From an uncultured Clostridia bacterium (GTDB lineage Bacteria; Bacillota; Clostridia; Christensenellales; UBA1242): 28,634 bases of DNA. A program made the translations under genes and the position numbers. The stretch lies in the NCBI GenBank assembly GCA_937891595.1, contig CALATF010000050.1, forward strand, positions 1 through 28,634, read 5' to 3'. Below the pieces are notes generated by a model. The model saw only the letters and a list, made by a program, of their open reading frames with translations, was not told the origin of the DNA and did no database searches. Below, piece by piece: positions 21,825-28,634 of this stretch (positions are counted from its first letter, which is position 1; the number at the start of each line of letters is the position of its first letter).

Positions 21825-23267
21825 ATGAAGTTTTTAAAAAAATTTAAATGTGTATACATTTCTTTTTTACTTTGCTTTGCAATTCCCTTTGTTTTGTTTT
21901 TTGTGTTTAATCAATTTATATTTTCAAATAATTATAATACCTTTAGTCAAGGAAGTATTATTTGTGGCGTAGATGTTAGTGGTCTTTCAAAAATTGAAGC
22001 TGAAGAAAAACTAAATAATTATTTTGAAAATGAAACAACACCTATTAATCTAAGTATTAAATATCAAGATAAAGAATGGAGCTTTAAAGAAGAAGATTTT
22101 CAAATAAAAACAAACATACATACAATAATTGATAACTTTTATAAATCCAACAGAAAAAAAGGATATTTTAATAAAAAGAAAACAATTAATAAAGCAAATA
22201 AAATGGGGTTTTCTTCAGATATAATTATTAACTATGCTTTTTTAGGTATAGATGAAAAAATTGAACAAATATGTTCACAAATAGAATATCCTGCAATAGA
22301 TAGTAAAATTGAATTTAATAAAAAAACTAACAATTTAGTTATTCTACCTAGTAAAACTGGAGTTAGCGTTGATAAACAAAAATTATATAATGATATTATT
22401 TCAAAAATTCAAACTGATAATAATATAACAATAGAAATAGAAACAACTTCAATTTTACCTAATATTACAGAAGATGTAATTAAAAAAGCAACTGTTAAGC
22501 AATCACAATTTTCAACAAGCTATGCAAATTCTAATAGTGATAGAAAAAATAATATTAGAATTGCAACTCAAACACTAAATGGTTTTTGCATAAATCCAAA
22601 TGAAGAATTTTCTTTTAATGAAGCTCTTGGAAAAAGGTCGGAAGATAAAGGTTATAAACAAGCCAACATTATTAAAGACGGAGCTTTTGTAAAAGGAGTT
22701 GGAGGTGGAGTTTGCCAAGTTTCAACAACACTATACAATGCCTTATTATTAGCTAATATAGATGTTACTGAAGTTCACAAGCATTCATTACCTGTAAGCT
22801 ATGTAAAACCAGCTTTAGACGCTATGGTATCATGGGATAGTGCTGATTTGAAATTTAAAAACACTACTGACTTACCTATTTTTATTTTAACCAACTGCGA
22901 CGGGAGAACTTTAACTTTTAGCATTTATGGCGATACAAAATCGCCTAATTTAGAAATTAAAACTACTTCTGAAATTACAAAAAAGATACCACATAAAGGT
23001 GATAAAATAATACAAGATATCGACGGATTATATAGCGATAAAGTTATGTTTAAAGGCGAATTTTATAGAACTAAATATCCAAAAGATGGTTATGAGGCAA
23101 ATGCATACTTAGAGTATTATATAGACGGAAAATTTAGTCACAAAAAGCAAATAAGACATTCTAGCTACGACCAACAACAAGGCATAGTATATGAAGGTTG
23201 TGATATATTACCAGAAGGAATGTCATTACCCAAAGATAAATATACAGAGCTACCTTTAGTAATTTAA
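21825..23267 (+). CDS. VanW-family membrane-anchored cell-wall protein
   Basis: The protein has an N-terminal membrane anchor (YISFLLCFAIPFVLFFVFNQFIF). A peptidoglycan-binding-like domain follows, starting at IICGVDVSGLSKIEAEEKLNNYF, with a second half to about residue 215. Then comes the VanW domain: GFCINPNEEFSFNEALGKRSEDKGYKQA, GVGGGVCQVSTTLYNALLLA, HSLPVSYVKPALDAMVSW. The C-terminal tail of about 80 residues (PHKGDKI, YRTKYPKDGYEA) resembles the end of YoaR-type proteins. VanW domains occur beside glycopeptide-resistance genes, but no van resistance genes are present here; a general envelope role is likely. The frame also has an ATG at 21804 without a ribosome site. ATG at 21825 has GAGG eleven bases upstream and gives a better signal anchor, so I chose it. 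Confidence 0.9.
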   Translation: MKFLKKFKCVYISFLLCFAIPFVLFFVFNQFIFSNNYNTFSQGSIICGVDVSGLSKIEAEEKLNNYFENETTPINLSIKYQDKEWSFKEEDFQIKTNIHTIIDNFYKSNRKKGYFNKKKTINKANKMGFSSDIIINYAFLGIDEKIEQICSQIEYPAIDSKIEFNKKTNNLVILPSKTGVSVDKQKLYNDIISKIQTDNNITIEIETTSILPNITEDVIKKATVKQSQFSTSYANSNSDRKNNIRIATQTLNGFCINPNEEFSFNEALGKRSEDKGYKQANIIKDGAFVKGVGGGVCQVSTTLYNALLLANIDVTEVHKHSLPVSYVKPALDAMVSWDSADLKFKNTTDLPIFILTNCDGRTLTFSIYGDTKSPNLEIKTTSEITKKIPHKGDKIIQDIDGLYSDKVMFKGEFYRTKYPKDGYEANAYLEYYIDGKFSHKKQIRHSSYDQQQGIVYEGCDILPEGMSLPKDKYTELPLVI

Positions 23268-23330
23268 CTGAATATACTAACAATATCTTAAAGATATTAA
23301 AATTTTAACTATAATATTTAAAAACTAATA

Positions 23331-23359
23331 AAAAAAGAAGTCAATATGACTTCTTTTTT
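23331..23359. terminator. Bidirectional terminator between the VanW and transglutaminase genes
   Basis: AAAAAAGAAGTCA (23331-23343) and TGACTTCTTTTTT (23347-23359) form a perfect 13-bp stem with an ATA loop. The flanking genes converge on it, and it abuts the stop at 23361. Confidence 0.8.
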
Positions 23360-23360
23360 A

Positions 23361-25382
23361 CTATGAAAAATTAAATAAAATAACATCACCTAACACGAAC
23401 CAGTTACAAGATACAAAAGAGCTTAAACCTGCTTCTGTAAACCAAGATCTCATTTCTAAGTCATTTGCATTAATATTATCAAGAAGAATAAATTTAAATA
23501 TTAATGCATTTTTATTTTGTTGATATTCTTTATCTATTTTTATTTCTATAATAGCATTTTTATTGCCTTGAATTAGCAAATATTCCGCATAATCAAAAAC
23601 TTCTTTTAATTCTTTATCGTTTTCAATATAAAAATTATTAGTTTTTAAATTAAAAGAATACTGTGTGTTTCCATAATAATCATAATTATATATTTTTTCA
23701 TTTATGTTTGCTTGGAAAAACACTTCCCTTACTTCGTCGCCAAGTGCTAAGAAATAAGCTTGAGTTGGTATTTCGTAATATTGCACTTCATTATTTTTTA
23801 CTTGAGAATAAGTTGCAACCCCCCAAGTAATGTCTACACCATACCAGTTATTTACGTTATAATCGTCATCTTGTAAAAAAACTTTATTCCAAGCGTGATT
23901 GCCATCTTCAACCGTTCCATTTATTTTTACACAATGTATACCTTCAATATTACATAGTAAAACATAAGCCTTTGATAAACCATCACAAACTGCATATTGA
24001 TTATTTAAATCATAAAAAACACCTTCTAGATAAAAACTACTAAAATTACCAAAGTTTTGAATAGTGAAATCATTTTTATAATCCATATATTGATATAAAA
24101 CATAATCATAAACAACTTCATTACATAAATATCTATAAATGTTTAAAGCTTTTTCATAATCAGATAAATTATCGCTATTATTAATGTCTTGTAAAACTAA
24201 TTTTGCATTTTCATAAACACGTTTAGCAACAGTTGCATTTTCGCTAAAAACTGGTCTATCCCCGTACTGAACAACCATAAATAATTGTTCTGTATTATTT
24301 ACTAATACCTCATCTTTTTCTTCAACACTATCATCGTCTATTTCAAAATTTCTACTTGTAGAAACAGATTCTTCAATATAATCTAACTTATAAGTTTCAT
24401 CTTTTTTATGAAGATATTTTTCCACCTTATTATAGGCAGTTTCATCCATATTTTTTAAATGAGTATAGTTATCAGTAAAATCGTCTTTTAAGTAATAGCT
24501 AAAATTTTTAAGAGTTCCAACATTTTCTTCCATGCTAGAATAAAAGCTCATATCGTTTAAAGCGTCATACTCAGGATAATTATTAATGGCTTCTACCACT
24601 AAAGCATTTAAATTAAAACCATTTATTTCTTTTGTTTTTATATAAAATGTAATGTTATTTTCACGGTATAAAATAGTATGCCAAACAAGTTGTTCTAATT
24701 CTTTTTTATTAGTAATAACATAATCATACCACTCGCCATTTATATAAAATTTTGGACGTCTAGCAAAATCTGTTTCGTAATAAGCATGATAGTCATACTC
24801 AAATTCATTCACAGAATTATTAATTATATTTCCACTTTCATCATATGCTGTAAAAGTTACTTCAAATTTAGCATCTTTAATAAAAAGAGATTCAAAATAT
24901 TCACTAATTACACAGCAAACAATATTTTTATCAACACCTTTTAAAGTTTGGTCATCAAACTTTCTACTTTCAACTATATCACCTTGTGCATTAAAAAAAT
25001 CGACTGTATAATCTAAAATAATACAGTCGATTTCATTTTCTTCTTCATTTTGAAATGTTATTTTTTGAGTATAAGTTTCTTGTGCTATTTTAATATCGTC
25101 GTTCGACAATACTTCAATTTTAAAACTGTATTTGTTTTTTTCGGTGGCCACCTTTTGAACTTTATATTTAGCTATATATTCATTTAAGTCTTGTTTATCT
25201 AAGCTTTTTACAGACATTGAATAAGTTGTTGCCCCTGGCACTTCACTAAAAGTAACAAATTTGCGCGAACCAACCATAACATTATCGTTGCCAGGATTAA
25301 AGACAAAATAGCCTAATATACCTAAAGCACAGAATGTACAAACTAAAAATATATATAAACAAATTTTAGCTCGCTTTTTCAC
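23361..25382 (-). CDS. Membrane-anchored transglutaminase-like cysteine protein
   Basis: The N-terminus is basic with one membrane span (residues 7-29, ICLYIFLVCTFCALGILGYFVF); the rest is predicted outside. A long Asp/Glu/Tyr-rich region of some 400 residues precedes a transglutaminase-core domain with a full triad: Cys near 465 in QYAVCDGLSKAYVLL, His near 494 in DGNHAWNKV, and Asp near 516 in YGVDITWG. A final ~130 residues include a beta-type tail. Such bacterial proteins often act as cysteine proteases or cross-linking enzymes at the wall; substrate unknown. The start is GTG at 25382 with AAGGAG six bases upstream. It stands alone, ending at the bidirectional terminator, opposite the VanW gene. 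The triad makes the fold assignment firm. Confidence 0.85.
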   Translation of the reverse strand: MKKRAKICLYIFLVCTFCALGILGYFVFNPGNDNVMVGSRKFVTFSEVPGATTYSMSVKSLDKQDLNEYIAKYKVQKVATEKNKYSFKIEVLSNDDIKIAQETYTQKITFQNEEENEIDCIILDYTVDFFNAQGDIVESRKFDDQTLKGVDKNIVCCVISEYFESLFIKDAKFEVTFTAYDESGNIINNSVNEFEYDYHAYYETDFARRPKFYINGEWYDYVITNKKELEQLVWHTILYRENNITFYIKTKEINGFNLNALVVEAINNYPEYDALNDMSFYSSMEENVGTLKNFSYYLKDDFTDNYTHLKNMDETAYNKVEKYLHKKDETYKLDYIEESVSTSRNFEIDDDSVEEKDEVLVNNTEQLFMVVQYGDRPVFSENATVAKRVYENAKLVLQDINNSDNLSDYEKALNIYRYLCNEVVYDYVLYQYMDYKNDFTIQNFGNFSSFYLEGVFYDLNNQYAVCDGLSKAYVLLCNIEGIHCVKINGTVEDGNHAWNKVFLQDDDYNVNNWYGVDITWGVATYSQVKNNEVQYYEIPTQAYFLALGDEVREVFFQANINEKIYNYDYYGNTQYSFNLKTNNFYIENDKELKEVFDYAEYLLIQGNKNAIIEIKIDKEYQQNKNALIFKFILLDNINANDLEMRSWFTEAGLSSFVSCNWFVLGDVILFNFS

Positions 25383-25572
25383 TTATTACTCCTTTTAATC
25401 TTATAATTATTTTATACAAAAATAAAATAAATAAACATTATATAAATATTTTATTTATAATAAACCACTTTTACTACTACATTATATAACATTATTAAAA
25501 TAAATGCAAAAAAAATTTTTATTTTTTCATAAGTAATATAATTTTATATATTATGAACAAAATATATAATAT
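25383..25572. other. A+T-rich divergent intergenic region
   Basis: About 190 bases of very A+T-rich sequence lie between the transglutaminase gene (minus) and the 63-aa gene (plus). It presumably holds both promoters. A TATAAT occurs at 25537-25542 on the plus strand, but no convincing -35 accompanies it. Confidence 0.4.
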
Positions 25573-25764
25573 ATGTATTACAATTACCATGCAAAAGCTA
25601 AGCAATTAATAAAAGAAGGATTATTATTAGATTATAAAATACTTAACAACTGGAATAATATTTCACCAGCCTTAGTTTTGTTTTTTAAAAACCATAAACC
25701 TATGCCCATTAGAAAAGAAAAATGGGATATATACTTAAAACTTATAGAAAATTTAAAAAAATAA
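25573..25764 (+). CDS. Small conserved-looking protein, 63 aa
   Basis: The sequence has protein-like character: YHAKAKQLIKEGLL, then NISPALVLFFKNHKPMPIR, then KWDIYLKLIENL. The pattern of a short helix, a hydrophobic strand, a Pro-rich HKPMPIR turn and a final Trp-containing helix recalls a small family of uncharacterised Clostridia proteins; I recall this only from memory. It has no signal peptide and no ribosome site; TATAAT occurs two bases before the ATG, and another at 25537. It converges with the 49-aa gene, with only 24 bases between their stops. Likely real, because composition and motif density differ from random A+T-rich frames. Confidence 0.6.
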   Translation: MYYNYHAKAKQLIKEGLLLDYKILNNWNNISPALVLFFKNHKPMPIRKEKWDIYLKLIENLKK

Positions 25765-25788
25765 AATTGTTTTATAGTTTGATAAAAA

Positions 25789-25938
25789 TTAATCTAATAT
25801 GTATGTTGCTAAGTTATTTATTAAAAGTGATAAAAAAAATTTTAAAGATATTATTTCTTTTTTGCTGCAACCCTTAGCTAATATTGCAGAAAGCGCAACT
25901 GCTAAAGAATTAATTTCTTCAGGTGTAAGATTATTCAT
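25789..25938 (-). CDS. Tiny protein, 49 aa
   Basis: An ATG at 25938 opens a 49-codon frame ending in TAA at 25789. It begins MNNLTPEEINSLAVALSAIL, continues AKGCSKKEIISLKFFLSLL, and ends NNLATYILD. It is a well-formed amphipathic two-helix peptide with a GCSKKE turn. It resembles the small proteins of about 50-60 aa found in Clostridia (a DUF6774-like pattern of LT...ALA..AI....S..E...L......L...LATI); that match is from memory and weak. There is no Shine-Dalgarno sequence; TATAAT lies five bases before the ATG, so the message may be leaderless. It sits just downstream of the DHH gene on the same strand, after a 58-base gap. Confidence 0.5.
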   Translation of the reverse strand: MNNLTPEEINSLAVALSAILAKGCSKKEIISLKFFLSLLINNLATYILD

Positions 25939-25996
25939 ATTATATTATATTAACTTTTTTTAATAATTGATTAATTCTAAAAAATTAATAAAAATC

Positions 25997-26908
25997 TTAA
26001 TTTTTATTTTTTTCTATATCTAAAGCTATAATTTCTTTACGCAATTTAAACTTATCTAATATTATAAAATTGTTAATAAACTTTTTAGCTAACAATCTTT
26101 CTAAGTCTTTTTGAGAATTTTTATTAGTTGTATAAATATAACTTTTACCATCGCTTATATTTATAATATTAATTAGCCAACCTTCATCATGTTTAAAAAT
26201 TGAACTTATATCTTTTAAATTTTGTAAAATAGGGTTTATATCATATACTAATAATTGACCAAAGTTTTGTGGCAATAAATATTTGACAAAGTCTGTTCTT
26301 ATGTCTCCTTTAACAGCCGAAATAACATCTTCGTTAATTGTTTCTTGACATGATATAAAATATTCTTTATCAAATTCTTGCGTTAAATTACCTAGTTTTT
26401 GCAAGTCTTTATACGCTTTAATATCTCTATCTGTAGTTGCTAAAGATTTTAAATTTAACGTATTGTCAAGTATTGCTGCTATTAAAAGTTTACACTCGGC
26501 TTGCGTTAAAATATTTGTTTTATTATGTTCAACAAATTTTTCATAAATTAGCGTAGCGACTGCCCCTACATACTCTATTTGACAATTAAAATTGCAATCT
26601 TTCCATAATTCTTCACTACCTTTATGATGGTCAATAATTTCTATAATTTTATTATTATCTACTATTTTATCAAATGTAACTGGACTAGAAGTATCTTGAA
26701 TTATAAAAAAGTCCTCTTCTTTTTTTGAATAGTTAGTTTGTACTTTAAAATTTAAAGATAAAATTAAATTACTAATTGAAGTATTAAAATTAGCTGTAGA
26801 AACAAACTTTGCTGGTTTACCCATAGCATTTAAAAGCTTTTCATAAGCTATACCACTAGCATATGCGTCTATATCTAAATTTTTATTTCCAGATGTTATA
26901 ATTATCAT
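25997..26908 (-). CDS. DHH-DHHA2 phosphoesterase, Prune/PPX1-like
   Basis: This 303-aa protein has the DHH superfamily metal motifs: SGNKNLDIDAYASGIAY (Asp12, Asp14), IIQDTS (Asp72), IIDHHKG (Asp93, His94, His95), and YVGAVATLIYEKF followed by AAILDNTLNLKSLATTDRD. A DHHA2-type C-terminal domain follows, with the phosphate-binding part less clear. Family II manganese pyrophosphatases have His in the first motif (GHxNPDTD). Here it is Asn (GNKNLDID), as in exopolyphosphatase PPX1 and Prune proteins, so a polyphosphate or short phosphoanhydride substrate is at least as likely as pyrophosphate. ATG at 26908 follows AGGAG by six bases. It appears to be transcribed alone or with the 49-aa gene. Confidence 0.8.
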   Translation of the reverse strand: MIIITSGNKNLDIDAYASGIAYEKLLNAMGKPAKFVSTANFNTSISNLILSLNFKVQTNYSKKEEDFFIIQDTSSPVTFDKIVDNNKIIEIIDHHKGSEELWKDCNFNCQIEYVGAVATLIYEKFVEHNKTNILTQAECKLLIAAILDNTLNLKSLATTDRDIKAYKDLQKLGNLTQEFDKEYFISCQETINEDVISAVKGDIRTDFVKYLLPQNFGQLLVYDINPILQNLKDISSIFKHDEGWLINIINISDGKSYIYTTNKNSQKDLERLLAKKFINNFIILDKFKLRKEIIALDIEKNKN

Positions 26909-27010
26909 TCATTTCTCCTAAATATAATAATATTATATACTAGTAAATTAAAATATCAAAATATTAAAAATAAATTAAACTACTTATATAAAATTTTGTA
27001 TAATATTTGC

Positions 27011-27051
27011 AAAACAAAAGCACTCGGTTTAGTATCGAGTGCTTTTGTTTT
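27011..27051 (-). terminator. Strong terminator of the 252-aa orphan gene
   Basis: AAAACAAAAGCACTCG (27011-27026) and CGAGTGCTTTTGTTTT (27036-27051) are perfectly complementary over 16 bp with a 9-base loop. The right arm touches the stop codon of the gene at 27050. It also insulates the DHH gene from upstream transcription. Confidence 0.8.
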
Positions 27052-27808
27052 ATTCTGTTAATACATTTTCTTCTGCTGCATTTTTAAAGATTTCATGACT
27101 ATTTGAATCATTAGCTGATAAATCTATAGCAGATTCATCTTGAATTTTTTTTACTATTTCATTTTGCTCATAATTATGGTTATACTCGCTTACAACAACG
27201 GCATTATTATCGCTTAAATCTTCTCCTTCATTATTATCATATTGTTCATCAGAATCACTTAGATAACTTTCTTTTGAACTAATAATGCTGCTAATTGTAT
27301 CTTTACAATTTCTCATTTGTTGATCATCTACTTCTACATTTTTCATATTATTAGAAAAAAACGCATTTATATATTCATCTAAATTTTGTTGCCCTTTTTC
27401 AGAACTACTAAAAAAATGTTTAAGTGATTCAGGTTTTGCAAAATTGAAAGCAAAAATCAGCGATTCTACATCTTTTGGAAAAGAAATATAATCGCGGCCA
27501 CCTACCTGATATACAACAGGTATACTAGGAGTTTCAATATTTATAGGCATAGATTTTGCAATATTGATATAAGCAGATAGTTTATGATCACTTAAATTTG
27601 TTATATCTTCATGAAAGACCGCCAATCCATTATAATCAGAGTCAAATACACCTTCTAAAATACGAAAATTATCAAAAATACAATTTTTATCACTTGCATT
27701 TATATTTTTATTTAAACTAGAAATATTCTTATACTGACTACCATAAACTGTATTTATAGTAGATTTCAAAATTCTTTGAAGTAATGTTTGCTTTCCACTA
27801 TATCTCAT
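27050..27808 (-). CDS. Hypothetical 252-aa soluble protein, orphan
   Basis: No family was recognised. The N-terminus is basic (MRYSGKQTLLQRILKSTINT). The middle has a compact-looking region, with FDNFRILEGVFDSDYNGLAVF, SIPVVYQVGGRDYISFPKDVES and AFNFAKPESLKHFFSS. The last ~80 residues are acidic and Asn/Ser/Asp-rich (SDSDEQYDNNEGEDLSDNN), so probably disordered. There is no signal peptide or membrane segment. It has a consensus promoter (TTGAAA-17-TATAAT), AAGGGG eight bases before the ATG, and a strong terminator at its stop, so it is an independently expressed single gene. The well-formed signals argue that it is expressed. Homologues and role are unknown. Confidence 0.75.
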   Translation of the reverse strand: MRYSGKQTLLQRILKSTINTVYGSQYKNISSLNKNINASDKNCIFDNFRILEGVFDSDYNGLAVFHEDITNLSDHKLSAYINIAKSMPINIETPSIPVVYQVGGRDYISFPKDVESLIFAFNFAKPESLKHFFSSSEKGQQNLDEYINAFFSNNMKNVEVDDQQMRNCKDTISSIISSKESYLSDSDEQYDNNEGEDLSDNNAVVVSEYNHNYEQNEIVKKIQDESAIDLSANDSNSHEIFKNAAEENVLTE

Positions 27809-27835
27809 AAATAATACCCCTTTTAAACTTGGAAC

Positions 27836-27864
27836 ATTATAACTCTATTATTTTTCTATTTCAA
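27836..27864 (-). promoter_or_regulatory. Sigma-A promoter of the 252-aa orphan gene
   Basis: On the minus strand, TTGAAA (27859-27864) and TATAAT (27836-27841) are separated by 17 bases. The leader to the ATG at 27808 is about 21 nt, with AAGGGG. Confidence 0.65.
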
Positions 27865-28215
27865 TGTACAAAATAACTAAAAATATTAGTAATATAATAT
27901 GGTTTTTTAATTTTTTCTTACTTTACCTTTCTCCTTTATAACTTTACTTAAGTAGTTTTTAGCTTTAAACAAATAAAGCAACAAAAAAGCTCACTTAATA
28001 TATTATTTTTTAAACAATTAGTAAATATCATTTATTAATTGCTTTTATTAAAAAATCCTCTTTATTAAGTTGATTTTATTATTTTTAGATTATCTAGCTA
28101 ATTATATTATATTCGTTTTATCTTTTTCTAAATATATTAGACAAATAAATGTCTTAAAAGAACTAATATTTAATTTTTTAACCTAAATAAATATTTTTAA
28201 AAAATAAAATAAAAT
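27865..28215. other. A+T-rich gap between the orphan gene and the rRNA operon
   Basis: I see no gene, RNA or clear repeat in these ~350 bases on either strand. They are strongly A+T-rich, with scattered short frames that lack ribosome sites. Confidence 0.5.
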
Positions 28216-28244
28216 AAAAAGAGAGTGAATTTCACTCTCTTTTT
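28216..28244 (-). terminator. Second terminator after the rRNA operon
   Basis: AAAAAGAGAGTGA (28216-28228) pairs with TCACTCTCTTTTT (28232-28244) around a 3-base loop. A/T-rich flanks are compatible with termination on the minus strand. It lies 37 bases beyond the first rRNA terminator. Confidence 0.65.
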
Positions 28245-28280
28245 ATGCACAATTTAACAGAAAATGTGGATAAATAAAAC

Positions 28281-28305
28281 AAAAAAACCACCTCGTGCGG
28301 TGGTC
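28281..28305 (-). terminator. First terminator after 5S rRNA
   Basis: On the minus strand ACCACC and GGTGGT (28287-28292 with 28299-28304) form a GC-rich stem with a 6-base loop, followed by T7. It starts nine bases after the 5S 3' end. Confidence 0.8.
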
Positions 28306-28313
28306 TTAATGAT

Positions 28314-28433
<120 letters not shown>

Positions 28434-28577
28434 TGGTATTATAACTGTTTTCACAGGTATAAGCAAGTAAATTTAATCTCTTTATTAAAAAGAGGGGTGA
28501 ATAGCACCATCACAACTGCACATTTTATATATTTTAGTAAACTTAAGTAAAATCAAGCGTTGTTCAAGATTATTCTT
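28434..28577 (-). other. 23S-5S spacer
   Basis: About 144 bases separate the 23S 3' end from 5S. There is no tRNA in it. Two local hairpins can form: CTCTTT/AAAGAG around 28479-28494, and TTCAAGA/TCTTGA around 28563-28579 next to the 23S end. They are presumably rRNA processing structures. Confidence 0.6.
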
Positions 28578-28634
28578 GATCAAGCCCTCGACCTATTAGT
28601 ATCAGTCAGCTACACACATTACTGCGCTTCCACC
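28578..28634 (-). rRNA. rrl: 23S ribosomal RNA, 3' end only
   Basis: Read on the minus strand, the window edge begins with GGTGGAAGCGCAGTAATGTG and continues TAGCTGACTGATACTAATA, then GGTCGAGGGCTTGATC. This is the conserved 3' end of bacterial 23S rRNA. The exact 3' boundary near 28578 is approximate. The rest lies beyond the right edge. Confidence 0.88.

Noticed and set aside
21825..23267. Vancomycin-resistance locus suggested by the VanW domain
   Set aside because: No vanH, vanA/B, vanX, vanY or vanRS genes are nearby; VanW proteins are common in Clostridia without resistance.
25979..26005. Terminator for the DHH gene from AAAAATTAA/TTAATTTTT
   Set aside because: All A-T stem without a T tract on the minus-strand side.
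28434..28577. tRNA gene in the 23S-5S spacer
   Set aside because: No TTCGA-type T loop, anticodon stem or acceptor pairing could be found; only two short hairpins.

Overview
The window is A+T-rich DNA from a low-GC Gram-positive bacterium. The evidence is a core gene set with Bacillota-type order (glmU-like, pth, mfd), lipoproteins with Gram-positive lipoboxes, a VanW protein, AGGAG-type ribosome sites, TTGaca/TATAAT promoters, and U-tailed hairpin terminators after most units. TGA serves as a stop (end of pth), so the code is the standard bacterial one. An uncultured Clostridia-like gut lineage is my best guess; this is inference. Nearly all genes, and the rRNA operon, lie on the minus strand. 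No IS element, prophage, CRISPR array or tRNA gene was seen.

Layout, left to right. (1) 1-1386: 5' part of a PrsA/parvulin-type lipoprotein. (2) 1503-6265: a degenerate GlmU-like protein, pth and mfd in one tight operon. (3) 6327-7122: tadA overlapping a short PPase-like gene. (4) 7212-9829: two coupled CPBP membrane proteases plus rlmH. (5) 9897-12310: a YycJ/WalJ-type metallo-beta-lactamase-fold hydrolase and an M1 metallopeptidase lipoprotein, each a separate unit. (6) 12558-13146: mscL with a one-base frameshift next to its start codon. (7) 13443-14111: an orphan gene. (8) 14204-18192: two secreted helical proteins of unknown function, gltX and a small membrane protein. (9) 18323-18853: canonical inorganic pyrophosphatase. 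(10) 19059-21084, plus strand: a short CCA/poly(A)-polymerase-type nucleotidyltransferase and rmuC. (11) 21161-25382: a Ser/Thr/Gln-rich orphan, a VanW protein and a membrane-anchored transglutaminase-like protein. (12) 25573-26908: two tiny convergent genes and a DHH-DHHA2 phosphoesterase. (13) 27050-27808: another orphan. (14) 28216-28634: tandem terminators, 5S rRNA and the 3' end of 23S rRNA.

Themes. Translation and RNA maintenance dominate (pth, tadA, rlmH, gltX, cca, rRNA), with DNA repair (mfd, rmuC, WalJ-like) and envelope functions (PrsA-like, M1 peptidase, CPBP, MscL, VanW, transglutaminase). Three proteins have pyrophosphatase-related folds: a complete family I enzyme, a shortened family I relative lacking several catalytic residues, and a DHH protein of the Prune/PPX1 type.

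The points most worth checking are the mscL frameshift at an A7 run, the GlmU-like protein that appears to lack both active sites, several promoters placed so that transcription would start at or within a few bases of the start codon, and the truncated CCA-type enzyme.
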